Assembly: GCA_019054805.1 (NCBI GenBank)
Contig: JAHQIY010000016.1
Location: 806,001-870,000 of the forward strand
DNA from: Brachionus manjavacas
Taxonomy: Eukaryota; Rotifera; Eurotatoria; Ploima; Brachionidae
Direction: 5' to 3'
Length of the DNA: 64,000 nt
Shown: in pieces, positions 1 through 11,700 of the stretch
Numbering within the stretch: position 1 is the stretch's first letter
Layout of the letters: each line of letters opens with the position of its first letter
Position numbers and translations under genes: made by a program
Notes under the pieces: generated by a model
Database searches by the model: none
What the model was told of the DNA's origin: nothing
What the model saw: the letters and a program-made list of their open reading frames with translations, nothing else

Positions 1-3000
1 CTCAAATTTTCATCCTGCGTTTTAATCGTTTTGAAAGATTTGCATAAAAAATTGGTCAGCTTGTCCAAATTTTTGTATAAATTTTTAGAATTATTAAAAT
101 TAGACGATTTTTTTCGGTCACGTCTGGTCAGTGTCACACTCTTTTGGTTTGTTATTGAATGAACCGAATTAATTTGTTTAATATTTGAATTACCCACACT
201 TGGATTTACCGAGTGATCAATTTCATTTTGCATTTCAACATAAGTACAACTTCGGCTTAGATTGTACACATGGTTTTGGTTTGAATAGAGTTTGTAATGA
301 CAATTTTGCCCAGCTTCTCTAAAGCCATATTCACTGCTGCTCCTACTTGACGAATCTGAATTTTGAATTTTTAAATTTTTTTGTTTTTTTTTCGTAGCTA
401 GAATTTTATCTTTATTTTCATTTACAAGTTCGTTTTGCATAAAATTTCGGCTTTCATTGCAGAAACAAAACACTTGGCCCAAGTATCCAATTACATATAT
501 TCTCACCCAGTTGGGTACTCTTTGCTTTTTCGGACCCCGATAGTGAAAGTTAAGTACAATTATTGTCAAAATTACAGATATAAGAACTAAAATTAAATTA
601 ACATTGAAATAAAGACCAATTATTGGCAACGATTTGGCTGCCTTTGGTGTATACTGTGTAATTAATTGTAAGAAAACAGTAAGAGCTAACAAAATTGTAA
701 TAATCAATGTAATTTTCTCTAAAATTTTACCAAATTTTAAATTTTTACTCAATAAAAAAATTTTCGGAAAATTACCTCCCGAGTCTGGCGGAAGCCAAAA
801 CACAAATAAGCCTAGAATTAAAAAAATTAGTCTTGAAATTAAATTAACTTAATTGGAATATTTACTTAGACTTGAGAGAACAATAAAAGGAAAAATCATG
901 TGATTTACTAAAATTAAACAATAAAAATATTTTAGATAATTATTTTATTATTTAATTACCGTAAAATGCCGAGTTTCTTTTCAGATGAAGATTATATTCT
1001 AACCAGACAAATTCATTTTTTTCTCTTTGGTTAACTGTTATGTTCACAATATTCCACTCGGTGTGAATAAACGAAGTGTTCATACCATAATTTTCTTGGT
1101 CATTAACCACCAAAATTTCGTGTTTAGACCTGGACCATGACTGAAATTCCAGAACACAATTTTGGCTTCAGAAAAATGAGTTCATTTAATTTAATTTATT
1201 AAAAATAAATCAAACCTGTCGAAAGGAAAAAATCTTATGTCAACTGCACAATAGCTTCTGAGTAAATCAGGAAATATCCATCTCACATTTCCATCATTTT
1301 GAATGTCTAGGAGATAATTATCTCTTTGTGTAGAATAGGCTATATCAGCACTGTTGAATAAAACAATGTCTATTTAAAATAAATAAATAAATATTGAGGA
1401 GAAAAGTATAATTATTGTTAAAAAAAACCTGGTGTCCACACATCTCTGGCGGTAAATGCCATATTAGTTTGATTCATGTGCTCCAAAGGATCCCATTGAA
1501 GAAATTCATCATACCATTGCTAAATAAATATTTTATCTCAAACAAAATGTGTTTATATTAATTTTTACTAGAATTATTTGAGCACTAGCCACCATAACTT
1601 GATTTTGTTCATCCTTTAATAAACTATTTTATTAATTTTATTTTAATTTTAATTTTAGTTAACAAAATAGAGTTGTTTAAAAGTCACAAGTCTCAGGTCA
1701 AGTCCAAGACTTAAATTTTTCTTTTTAAATTGAATTTTTTTATGCTTTGATTTTAGTGACTTGGACTTTGACTAGGCCACCTCAATAGCTACCTGGAACG
1801 GCAATCATGCGGCCGGATTCAAAAAAAAATTCGGGACTTTTAAACAACTTTTTCTATCTCTTAAATAAAAATGTTATTTTCTTTTTATGCTTTCTGAGCC
1901 AATTTTCGGCAAGGTGAATTTTGAAATATTTTAGATCTTTGTTAAAAATTTAAAAAAATTTTTTTTTTTCTCTATTTTATAGTTATTATAAAATCGATTT
2001 TTAAGATAAATAATTGCTGTTTAGCTTAGAAGAGGGTAGTAGACGATTTGTTGACATAGCTTTTTATTTTCTCTATAGGAACTTACTAGATTCATTATTT
2101 GTAAATTAGATAAAGTAATGTTGACATAAGTAACCGAGCTTGTATTTGCTACTGGTCGAATATCTGGTGCATAATTGGTCATCATGTATTGCCTAAGCTT
2201 GCTTTCATCTGAATTCAAATCAGAAAATTGATTTAAGCCCGCATTTTTATCTAAATTAAAAAATTAAGTTAACGATCATGACCAAAGCTATTTTTGAAGA
2301 GGTTTTTTTTAATTTATTTGCTTTAAAATAAAATATGGAATCAAATTTTTTTGTAAACATTTTATGTTTTTTGAAAAGAAGGCACTGCGCCGTTCGGAGC
2401 TGCCCAGAGGAAATTACCCTCTAAATTGGCAAATTGAAGTTTGAGATCAATATCAAAAGATCAAAATATAAATTGTAATATTTTTTTTCAATAATAGAAA
2501 TAAATAAATTTTGAAATGTCATGTCAAGTTTATTTTCATTTTAAAATTTTAATGTCCCTTTTGATCAAGCTTTAATAAGTTTAAATATTTTAATTGATTT
2601 TAGTGAAAACTTACTTTAAAAGACAAAAAATTTATTGTTTTAAAAATTATAATTTATTTAAGTGGAAAAATAACATTGTTTAAGTTTGAATGAGTGGATA
2701 TAAAAGTTATAAAATTTAATTTTTGAATTAACTTAACCTGAATTATCTGAATTGTTGATTGTTTTTGTTAATATTTTGATGTTAATTTGATAATGAACCA
2801 TTATTAGACATAACATGTCAAGTAATGTTTAATATTTATTTCTTAAAAATTATCAAAATAATTAGATTAATTAAGTTTTAAAATTTTAAATGATCGTTTT
2901 GATCTTAAAATTTGATTTGAAACTTAATTTGCCTCTAAATTATCTTTTAAATAAAGAAAATAAATTTTATGTTCAATTTTCTTTAAAATTAAAAATTAAA

Positions 3001-3249
3001 AATTTGACTTATAAAATTTAAAAAAAAATTATATTTACTTATCGAAAAGTTATCATCATCATTACTGTAAAGTTTAAAACTGTCAAAATCTATTTGCTTA
3101 TCTCGGGACGGCGCGCTTATGCTGAATTGGCCAATACTGAAGTGATATTCACGTAAGAAAAGTGTTAAAAAAAATGCTGATATGATTAACATTGTGTTGA
3201 TATTCTTATAACCAATTGTTTTTAAATAGTTTTTGAGCGATTTTAACAA
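1..3249 (-). CDS. Nicotinic-type Cys-loop receptor subunit, copy A (3' end cut by window)
   Basis: Pentameric ligand-gated cation channel subunit of the plasma membrane. Exons by splice-site reading (minus): 3249-3039, 2250-2087, 1613-1569, 1519-1429, 1369-1216, 1165-960, 907-866, 811-776, 718-<1; phases agree throughout. Exon 1 gives a hydrophobic leader. The extracellular domain holds the typical N-terminal 'RQYMMTNYAPDIRPV' helix and strand, and a Cys-loop with 13 residues between cysteines and an FPFD core. M2 begins 'PPDSGEKITL', whose Glu marks a cation-selective pore in this family. M2, M3 and part of the M3-M4 loop follow; M4 lies outside the window. The region that should be loop C has no vicinal Cys pair and is short, so this is a non-alpha subunit. 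It is the tandem sister of the gene at 5240-8274. Exon 1 is the least certain part. Confidence 0.88.
1614..2086. repeat. Enlarged intron of receptor copy A with probable inserted repeat
   Basis: This intron is 473 bp, while the same intron in copy B (7119-7170) is 52 bp; all other shared introns after the leader intron are short in both. Around 1680-1770 it carries a motif of alternating 'agtcacaagtc', 'caggtcaagtccaagactt' and 'gacttggactttgac' units. Similar units occur near 45950-45990, 51655-51690 and 51780-51830. I read it as an insertion of a dispersed repeat. No terminal repeats or target duplication could be fixed by eye. Confidence 0.4.
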
Positions 3250-4360
3250 AGTAAACTGAATCTACATTTCTCAAATTGGGCTAAATAATTAAATCTAAAA
3301 AATAATTAATATTTACAAACGAATTCAACAGAGCGAACTCTAATATCCTATATCTGAACCAGGATAAGAAATATACTCATTCGACTAAAAACTTGGGAAT
3401 TAAAAGATGTAAAAAGAATAAATAATTTATTATTATGTTGGAAGAAAATCTTACTTTAAGCTGTTGCAACAAATTTGATAGCTAATAGAGTTTTCTAATT
3501 TATTGGAACTGCAGATATTTCAAATATCTAATGAAATTTTCTTATTTGTTCCATTTGACATATTTTTCTCTAGATTTATGTCATCTTTATCAAAATGATT
3601 GTTTGAATAATTAAATAGGAAGCCGAACTCGATATTGTGATTTATAATTGAGTTTTCTATGGAAAAGATTGAATTTAGCTAAAATGACTTGTTTGTTATC
3701 TAAATCATGAATCTTTTCTTTTGGCTTAAATGATATCCTGTTTTGGTATATTTAAAAAGCTTTTAATCTAAAAAAATAAACTTAATTTGAAATATAAGAA
3801 TTTATTTAATCATTTTTTTTATTTATTTTTCTTTTAAATCAAATCTCGAATTTTTTAATCTCAAGCTATCTTAGAGAAAGATTGACTGACTGACTTTATT
3901 TTATGTAACTTTATTTTTCGGTCAAAAAATATAAACAAGTTTATTAGCAATTAATAATTAAAAATTGACAATTTTTTTTGCTCATAATAAAATGTAATTT
4001 ATCTTTAAGAATCAAGTAAAAGTTAATTATTAGCATTTTTGACAACTAATACTTGGTATCATATATCATTTGAATAAAAACTGAAAATTTTATTTTTCTA
4101 GAAATAAAAACTATTGTTTTTTCAAGAATTCAAAAAATGTTCGCTTCACAAAATCCTTTTGAAGATCTCGACAAATCATTTGTTTCAACTTTTTATTTGT
4201 TTATTTATATTATTTTATAATAATTTTTATTTCAATTTCTTTTCTAAAAAATATGGTGTCATATTTTTTTTTAAATTTGATGCTTAAAGAAACAATATAT
4301 AACTGAATTTAAATATAAAAAAAACTCAATTTAAAAAAAAGAATTAATAAATTTGAAAAA
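3250..4360. other. Intergenic, AT-rich, no gene seen
   Basis: About 1.1 kb between the leader exon of receptor copy A (minus) and the Ly6-type gene (plus). It should hold the upstream regions of both, which are divergent. I see only AT-rich sequence with many stops in all frames and no recognisable element. Confidence 0.5.
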
Positions 4361-5071
4361 ATGAAATTTAAAAAACAAAATTTGATTTTTATTCTCATAG
4401 GTATTTTAAGCATGATCATTTTTTTTATTCTAAATAATTTAATTAGCCTTTTTGAGATTTTCTAATTGCTTTGTTACGGTCAGCACTAGCAAAGGAGTTT
4501 TTGAATTTGATGAAAAATTTTTACAAATTTTAAAAATCTACCATCAAAACATGTCAAATCAAAGCATTAAAGCTGCCGAAAATTTGGTCGACTCAAGCAC
4601 CAAAACCAGAGAATTGCCAACTAGCTTCCCACTAGACTTTATAACATATAAGACAAACTTAATTTTAAAAGATTCGACCATTTGTTACCATTGCAATAGA
4701 CATCTTATTAATACAACAACAAATATTTTGGACAATTTGCATCTTTTTAATGATACTTGTGAAAAAACAACCATGTTAGAGTATGAAGTGTGTCAACCTA
4801 GCCAAGAATGCTTTGTAAGAAGGAATTTTAAACTTTAAATTCTAATTTTTTGTGTTAGACTTCAAAGTTAGGAAGATTCTACATAAGAGGTTGTGTAGAC
4901 AAAAAAATATGCAGTGGCGGAAATTTATTTGGAAGTGTGTCAAAGCAAATATTCGAATGCTGTGAAAAAATGATGTGTAACAACCAACTTTTGGGAAATA
5001 GTTCAAGTAAGCTTTTAAGACAAGCATGGCTTTATTATATTGTGATTTTTATGATTCTGAAAATAAACTGA
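4361..5071 (+). CDS. Ly6/uPAR three-finger domain protein, probably GPI-anchored
   Basis: Three exons, 4361-4400, 4447-4814 and 4859-5071, join in frame to 206 residues; introns are 46 and 44 bp with GT-AG ends. Start ATG 4361 gives a classic signal peptide (basic 'MKFKKQ', then hydrophobic 'NLIFILIAFL'). After a spacer of about 60 residues come ten cysteines in the Ly6 pattern: C-x2-C, DTC, EVC, QEC, RGC, KIC, then CC-x4-C followed by Asn, the usual LU-domain ending. The C-terminus is a short Ser-rich stretch and a hydrophobic tail ('WLYYIVIFMIL'), as expected for GPI attachment. Family members are extracellular; Lynx-type ones bind nicotinic receptors. The gene lies between two receptor genes and converges on copy B (168 bp between stops). 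The receptor-modulator role is inference. Confidence 0.85.
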
Positions 5072-5239
5072 ACCAAGTTAAAAATAAATTCTTTTAAATT
5101 GAATATTTTTCGTATAGCTTGCTTCTCTATTCGAATTTATCTAAATGAAGATGTCTTTAAATAAAAAAAAAATTTTTTGGAAGTGTTTATTTACATTTTC
5201 TTAAAAAATAAAATCAAACTTAAACTTTATTTAGATTTG

Positions 5240-8200
5240 TCAATATTCGTCGCCACCATTTTGTTCAGAATAAAGGAACAATAGAGAACTCATTAATAAA
5301 GCAGATAGATAGACAAAAAAGCAAATTCTGTCAACTATCATGGCTAAAATTTTCCACTCGTCATAGATTTCATTTACTGTAATAGCTTTCTCTTTTTTGC
5401 TGGCCAAATTAGCTGTCAAAAGTAATCTTTGGCACTCAAGAATTTCTTTAAGAATTGAAAATTTCAAATTTTCGTCCTGCAATTTGAACGGATCAAATGA
5501 CTTTTGAAGTTTTATGAGCATTTTTTCCAAATTTTTGCTTATTTCCTCACTAAAAGGCACTTCACTTGTTTTTGCATTTAAGAACTCGTACGAATTTCTC
5601 GGTTGGTTTGGTAAATTATTAGCTCTAATGAAGGAATTCTGGTTGTTATCTGTGACACGTTCTCGGTTGTGTTTCAAATAAGCTGGTTCGGATTTGCTGG
5701 TAAAATCAAACTCGTTGATCTCTTGATTCAGTGAATCGTTCTCTTTGCTTCTAAAAAACATCGGAAGATCGTCTCGATTCATCTTCCTAATTTGGATCCT
5801 GTCAGCTGGATAGTCTTTCTGCGCTCGGAAATATGCATTGCTCTCGTGACAAAAGCAAAACACTCGACCCAGGTATCCAATTATGTATTTTCGCATCCAT
5901 TTGGGAACTCTTTGTTTTTTTGGACCGCGAAAATGAAAGTTTAGAACAATAATGGTCAAAATTACTGATATCAGGACCAAAATTAAATTAACATTAAAGT
6001 ACAGGCCAATTATTGGCAATGATTTAGATGCTTTAGGAGTATATTCTGTTATCAATTGCAAGAAAACTGTCAAAGCCAACAAAATTGTTATAGTTAATGT
6101 AATTTTTTCTTAAAATTTAAATCTATTTAAATTTGAAAAAAAAATTACTTACAAAAAATTACCTCCTGAATCTGGCGGAAGCCAAAACACGAATAAAGCT
6201 TGAATAAGTAAATATTTTTCTTTTAAAAAAAATCAAAATTAAAAATTACTTAAACTTGAGAGAATTGTGAATGGAAAAATCATATGATTTACTTAAAAAA
6301 AAAAAAAATTTATTTTAATATTTTGTAAGCTGATTCTGCATGAATTTTTAGCAAGTAAATTATTTAATAAAATTTTTTGCTAAAAAATCTTTTTTTGATT
6401 TTACCAACCATAAAAGGCATGATTTCTTTGAAGGAAAAGTGTAAACTCCAGCCACACAAAGTCATTTTGTTCATTAGCCAAAACACTTATGTTCAACAAC
6501 TTCCATTCGGTATGAATGAATGAATGATTTAGATAAGGCTTTTCATTATTGTAGTAGACAATGACTTCTTTTTTGCTTCTAGACCAAGATTGAAGTTCCA
6601 GCGTACAATTTTGCCTAAAAATGTCTTTTTTAAATAAAATCGATTTAAAATCAATATAAAGATACTTGTCAAAAGGAAAATATTTTATGTTGACGCGACA
6701 GTAGCTTCTGAGAATGTCCGGAACTAAATAGTTTATTTTTATTCCTTAAAAAAGCCATAAATTAATTAAACTTACACATCCAAAACACACTTCCATCAGA
6801 TTTTACATCAATTAAGTAGTTATCTCTTTGAGTTGAATAAGCCACATCAGCACTGTTGAACAAAACAATGTCTAATTCGTTAATGTTATAATTTTTAATG
6901 TAAATTTAATAAAAAAATTAATTAAATAAAAAAACCTGGAGTCCAAATATCTTTTGATGAAAGAACTATTCGTGTCTGATTACTGAATTCTTCTGGATCC
7001 CAAATTAAATGCTGATCGAACCATTTCTAATTTATAAAATTAGTTCAAAGAAAAAAATATTGTAAAATTCTACCAAGGCTATTTGAGCGTTAGTAATCAT
7101 AACTTGATTTTGTTCGTCCTTTAAATTTTCAAAAAATTATTCAAGTATTTTTTTTAAAGAAATAATCTACCAAATCCATAATTTGAATAATTGTTAATGT
7201 AATATTAACGAAGGTAACAGTAGATGCATTGATTACAGGCCGCACGTCAGGCGAATAGTTCGATAGCAAATAGGCTCTGAGTATGCTTTCATCAGAATTC
7301 AACAGTCCATCTTAAAAGAATATGAAATTTTAATTGAAATTAAAAATAATAAAAACAGGTTGTGAATTTAACCATGTATTTTTTATGGTTTGGTTCGTTT
7401 ATTTAAACAGAATTATCTAAAATCTATTTGGAATTTTAAAAATCCTTTTTGTCCTTGGTATTGCTTGGACATAAACTTGAATACTCTTTTTTTATTATTA
7501 TTCATTTCTTTTTTTAGAATAAAGCTTTAATTTTAAAAATTTTTTAAAAAAATTTTAGAGATTAATTTGATATTTAAATGACTAATTCACTAATTATCCA
7601 AAATTAATCTTAAAATATGCATGTGGCTGTGCTCGAGCAGCCCTTTTGAAAACTTGCTTTGGAGTTAAATGTCCCCGGAACAGTAAACAGTTGACAAAAA
7701 TTATTGAAGTGTTTGTTTTACAAAAGACATAATTTTTTCTAATTTAATTTTTCTATAGTTAATCCTTTTTTTATCAATAAATTCTGTAAGAATTCTATGA
7801 AATAAATTTTAATTTTTTCAAAATTGAACCCCTTAAAAATAAAGCTTCTGACTTTGCTATATAGGAAAAAAAAATTTAAATAAATTTTTTGGATAATTTA
7901 GTTTTAAATTAAAATTTTCTTTAACATTAATAATGTAAAAAATGTATATTTCTGTAATGACAATCACCTTTGAAAAAATAAAAATAATTTTTAAGTATAT
8001 CATCATTAATCAGAATATAAAGATATTTCTTTTAAATCATGCACAAAGCGGCCAACATTCCATAGCTAAATGCACAACCTCGCATTTAAAATTTATTACT
8101 ATCAAAATTGGTAAACTGAGACTCAAAATCAAAAAGATTCCAAGTTCTAGATTTTTTAAACCAGGGATTGGATTTTCCCAAATTAGTCTTGGGCACTTTA

Positions 8201-8274
8201 AAGACTCCTTTTCCAATTGCTGTGGTCAAAAATACTAACATTAAAACTGCCAAGCTTAATTTAAAACTGCTCAT
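5240..8274 (-). CDS. Nicotinic-type Cys-loop receptor subunit, copy B
   Basis: Complete subunit. Exons (minus): 8274-8100, 7310-7171, 7118-7074, 7026-6936, 6871-6776, 6723-6666, 6614-6409, 6291-6250, 6198-6163, 6108-5240. They sum to 1758 nt, an open frame of 585 residues. Visible: signal peptide on the first exon ('MSSFKLSLAVLMLVFLTTA'), Cys-loop with FPFD core, M1, M2 starting 'PPDSGEKITL' (cation type), M3 ending 'VLNFHFRGPKKQ', a long M3-M4 loop, and M4 near the C-terminus (DEY). Loop C is short and lacks the CC pair, so non-alpha. Exon lengths 45, 91, 206, 42 and 36 equal those of copy A. One intron (6724-6775) is absent from copy A. The first exon, across a 789 bp intron, fits only by phase and could instead be a separate 62-residue secreted peptide. 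Confidence 0.9.
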
Positions 8275-8539
8275 TTTAAAGTCTTTCTAAAAATGACTTT
8301 TTTTATAGAGAGTATTTTTTGATAGATATTTTAGATTTAATTGAGTGAGAGGAAACTTTTCGAGTGCTAGGATCAATCGATATTAAACAGCAAGGATGAC
8401 TAAAAATTCTGATTTATTATCCTCAATCATAAGTATCGAAAACTTGCTTTTATTTTTAATGAAATGAATCTTAAAACAGAAAATTCCATTAGATTAGTAA
8501 ACAAGCATTGAAAATTTGATAAGGAAATTTGATAGAATT

Positions 8540-8797
8540 CTACTCACAATCTAATTCGTTGCAATCGGTTCTTGCGTATTGATCAGTCTGGTATCTAGGT
8601 CCGTACATAGAGGAGAATGCAGCAGATTGCTTTTTTGAAAATGAATTCTTGCCAATCTTCGCATCAGCCGTATTTACCAGCAGCAAAAATACGAAAACAG
8701 ACGCAAAAAAATTAACATTGAACAAATAGCAATTAATGAACCGGTTTATTTTGGCGTTGAAACCAATTTTAAATTTAATCTTTTTCATATTTTGCAT
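8540..8797 (-). CDS. Small secreted peptide ORF or first exon, unknown
   Basis: An 85-residue ORF with a long basic N-terminus, a strong hydrophobic stretch (about residues 24-42, 'FFASVFVFLLLVNT') and a short mature part of about 40 residues containing one dibasic KK and two cysteines close to the C-terminus (DCNELDCE). I do not recognise a family. The last codons read into 'GTGAGT', a good splice donor, so it may be the first exon of a longer gene; I could not find a fitting next exon. It lies 265 bp upstream of the leader exon of receptor copy B on the same strand. Confidence 0.35.
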   Translation of the reverse strand: MQNMKKIKFKIGFNAKINRFINCYLFNVNFFASVFVFLLLVNTADAKIGKNSFSKKQSAAFSSMYGPRYQTDQYARTDCNELDCE

Positions 8798-11700
8798 TGA
8801 CTTTGATTTATTCTAATTTCCAAAATGATCTTCTCTCATTTTATAATAATTAAAAATAATTCTAAAATAAACTCTTAATTAGGCAAAGTCTCCTTTTCCC
8901 AGTTGACTTGGGTTTCTAAAGCCAGTGAATATACAATATAGATGTTATTTGTATTTGTTTATCGTTTTTTCCGGCATTAAGTTCCTTAAATACAAATTTT
9001 TCACCATATTTTTTACTTTTTGGTTCTGAAGAGAAGGAAACAAATTATCATCCATTTAATAAAGGCTTTTATTTTAATTATCTTTTATAAGGAACACCAC
9101 AAATTGGAAAATTCTATGATATTGAAACTAATTTTTTGATAAATTTTTTCAAATAAAAAATTTTAAATAAAAATTAAATGTTTTTAGGTAAAGTTCCTAA
9201 TTAAAAATTTTGTTCTTTGTAAAATTTTTCATCTAAAAAAAAAATAAAAGTCTTCTGATATCATGCAAAGATAAATGAAAAATGACTCATTTTTTGATAA
9301 TTTTAGTTTTGATTAATATATTTTTATTATCGCAAGATTATTTAAAAAATTTGGGCTAAAAATTTACTTTTTCTTATTGTGACTATTTTGTAACAAAAAT
9401 CACCAAAATCACTTATTTAGTTTAAAGGTTTGAGATATTTATGCAATGAAGTAAATTTATTGTAATTTATCTCGCAGTAAAAAAATGTGATTTTGTTTAT
9501 CTGTTTGTCAAAAGTTTCCGATCTTAAATCTGAATTAAAAAAAATATTTTTTCTCCTCTCAAACGGAGTTCTAATTTATAAAAAAACAATAATATTTGCT
9601 CTAAATTGACTCTCTAATATTTAAGAAAAAAGAAATTGTTTTTTAAGCAACATCATTACAGGAGAAAAAATTTTTCTTACAATTAGTAGTCGAAATTGTA
9701 AATGAGATATAAAAACATAATTAGTAAAAAAGAAATTGAAATTGTCGAAAAATTTTGGTACGATATTCAAAATTGATTGAAACTAAATCAATAAATTTAA
9801 ATTTAGATTATAATTTTATTTGAAAGTTTAAATAGTTAAAATAATTCATTCTTCCAAAATTAACCATATTTTAAATTTGGGCAAATAATTCAAATAAATT
9901 ACAAAAATATTTTAAAATTATTAAAAATAATCGATTTAATCACTTCTATTACAACTTCAAATTTGAAATACAACTAAATTTGTAAAGATTTTACTTGTTA
10001 CCATTAATGTAGGGATATCTGATTTACTCAGGAAACTTCTGATCAAATCTTTATTGGATTATGGATTATAATCTCAATTCAAAAGCTTTTGAAATATTTT
10101 ACGTTTACTCAAAGTCCAAGTTTCTAATTTTACTTATTTTTTGTAATTTTATATAGCTTCATGTATTTTGTTTTCTTTTTACTTCACATTTTTTAATATT
10201 ATTTCTCATTATCGGAGGTTAAATAATTTCAGTAAATATAATGTAAATAAATTATCTCTAAAATGCTTCTCAAATTCTCTTATTTCAAAATTAGAATTAT
10301 TTTTCCATATGCTCTAACTCATAATCTTTTTATTTTAAATTAAACACTCTACATGAAAATATGTTCGAGTTTAAAGCAAAAAACCTACATTGAATGCTTT
10401 GAAGAATTTGTTTCGATTTGAGAGAAACATTACTTCATAAATTGATTATTTAATTTAAAAAAAAAATTTTTTTAAAGAAAACAGTCGACTTAATAAAGAG
10501 CTATTGATCAACGATGATTGTATTGAATAATGAAAAATGAAATAGTAAATATCTAGAGCTATTGATGATTAATTTGAAAATAATTCCAAAATCTGGCGAA
10601 ATAATATGAAAAATGTGGTTTAGTAGAGATTTTATAATTTATTGCTATCATATCATGGTATTTCCTGTCAGAGCCCAAATTAGATGTAAATTAAACATAA
10701 TTATAGATCTAATTCTTTACTTTGAGACTAGAAAAAACTATTTATCCAGCAAACAATTTATGAATTTAAGTCTATTGATTTATGATATTAAATAAGAAAT
10801 AATAAATTTCTACAATACTTTTGAGATTTAGAAATATAAGACTTTAAATTTAGTACTACAATTGTGAGCAATCTAAACAATATAGAAAACATAGCGGAAT
10901 ATTTCACTTATATGCCGGATTTCAGTAGAGCAGTTTTGCTTAATTGAACGTTCATAAATAAATTTGCTTCTTTTTTTTCAGACCTAATAGATTGTTCCAA
11001 CAAAACAGTAATTTCTTAATAAGTAAAGTTCAGTTTAAATATTTAAATTTTTTTTTGCTTCGAAATAAAAACTTCTATCTCCCTCACTCGTTTGTCTAAA
11101 CAATAAAGAAAAATTCAATTAAAAAATTCATTTTATTCAAAAAATTTCCAGCATATTGTTTCAATTTAAATAAGTTTGATCTAATTAAATAAAATAAATC
11201 TTCTATAAGACCAAAATTTATATGCAATACCTAAAGAGAAGGGAAGTAAATATAATCTTGTTATTAACACAAGTTTTAGCACATGTTTTTGGAATTATTT
11301 TTCTAAATTTTCCCGATATTCAACCTGAAATTCAAGCACCTTAATATCTAATTTAAAAATAAAGATAAATGCAAACAAAATAAATAGATTAACATGGTGA
11401 TGAAATGATTTATCATGTTTAATTTAGCGATTTTTAATTTGATCTTTAAATTATAGCTAAATAATCTGTTGTTAATGATCGTATTTAGTGTCTTAAAATT
11501 TGCAGCAGATCACGAGTTATCATATGCTTTAACGTGAAAAAGTTTATATTTTCACCAAAAAAAAAGGAAGCTAGTTTAAAAAAAAATTTCTTATTTTTTT
11601 ATATTTTTATTTTTAAATCGGAATAAGAAAGAAATCTTAGTAATGTTTAGTTTCCATATCTTTAATCAACACTAATTTTTTTTTAACCATTAAAGCGCTC

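Noticed and set aside
7942..8238. 98-codon plus-strand ORF
   Set aside because: Overlaps the leader exon of receptor copy B on the other strand and shows no features of its own.
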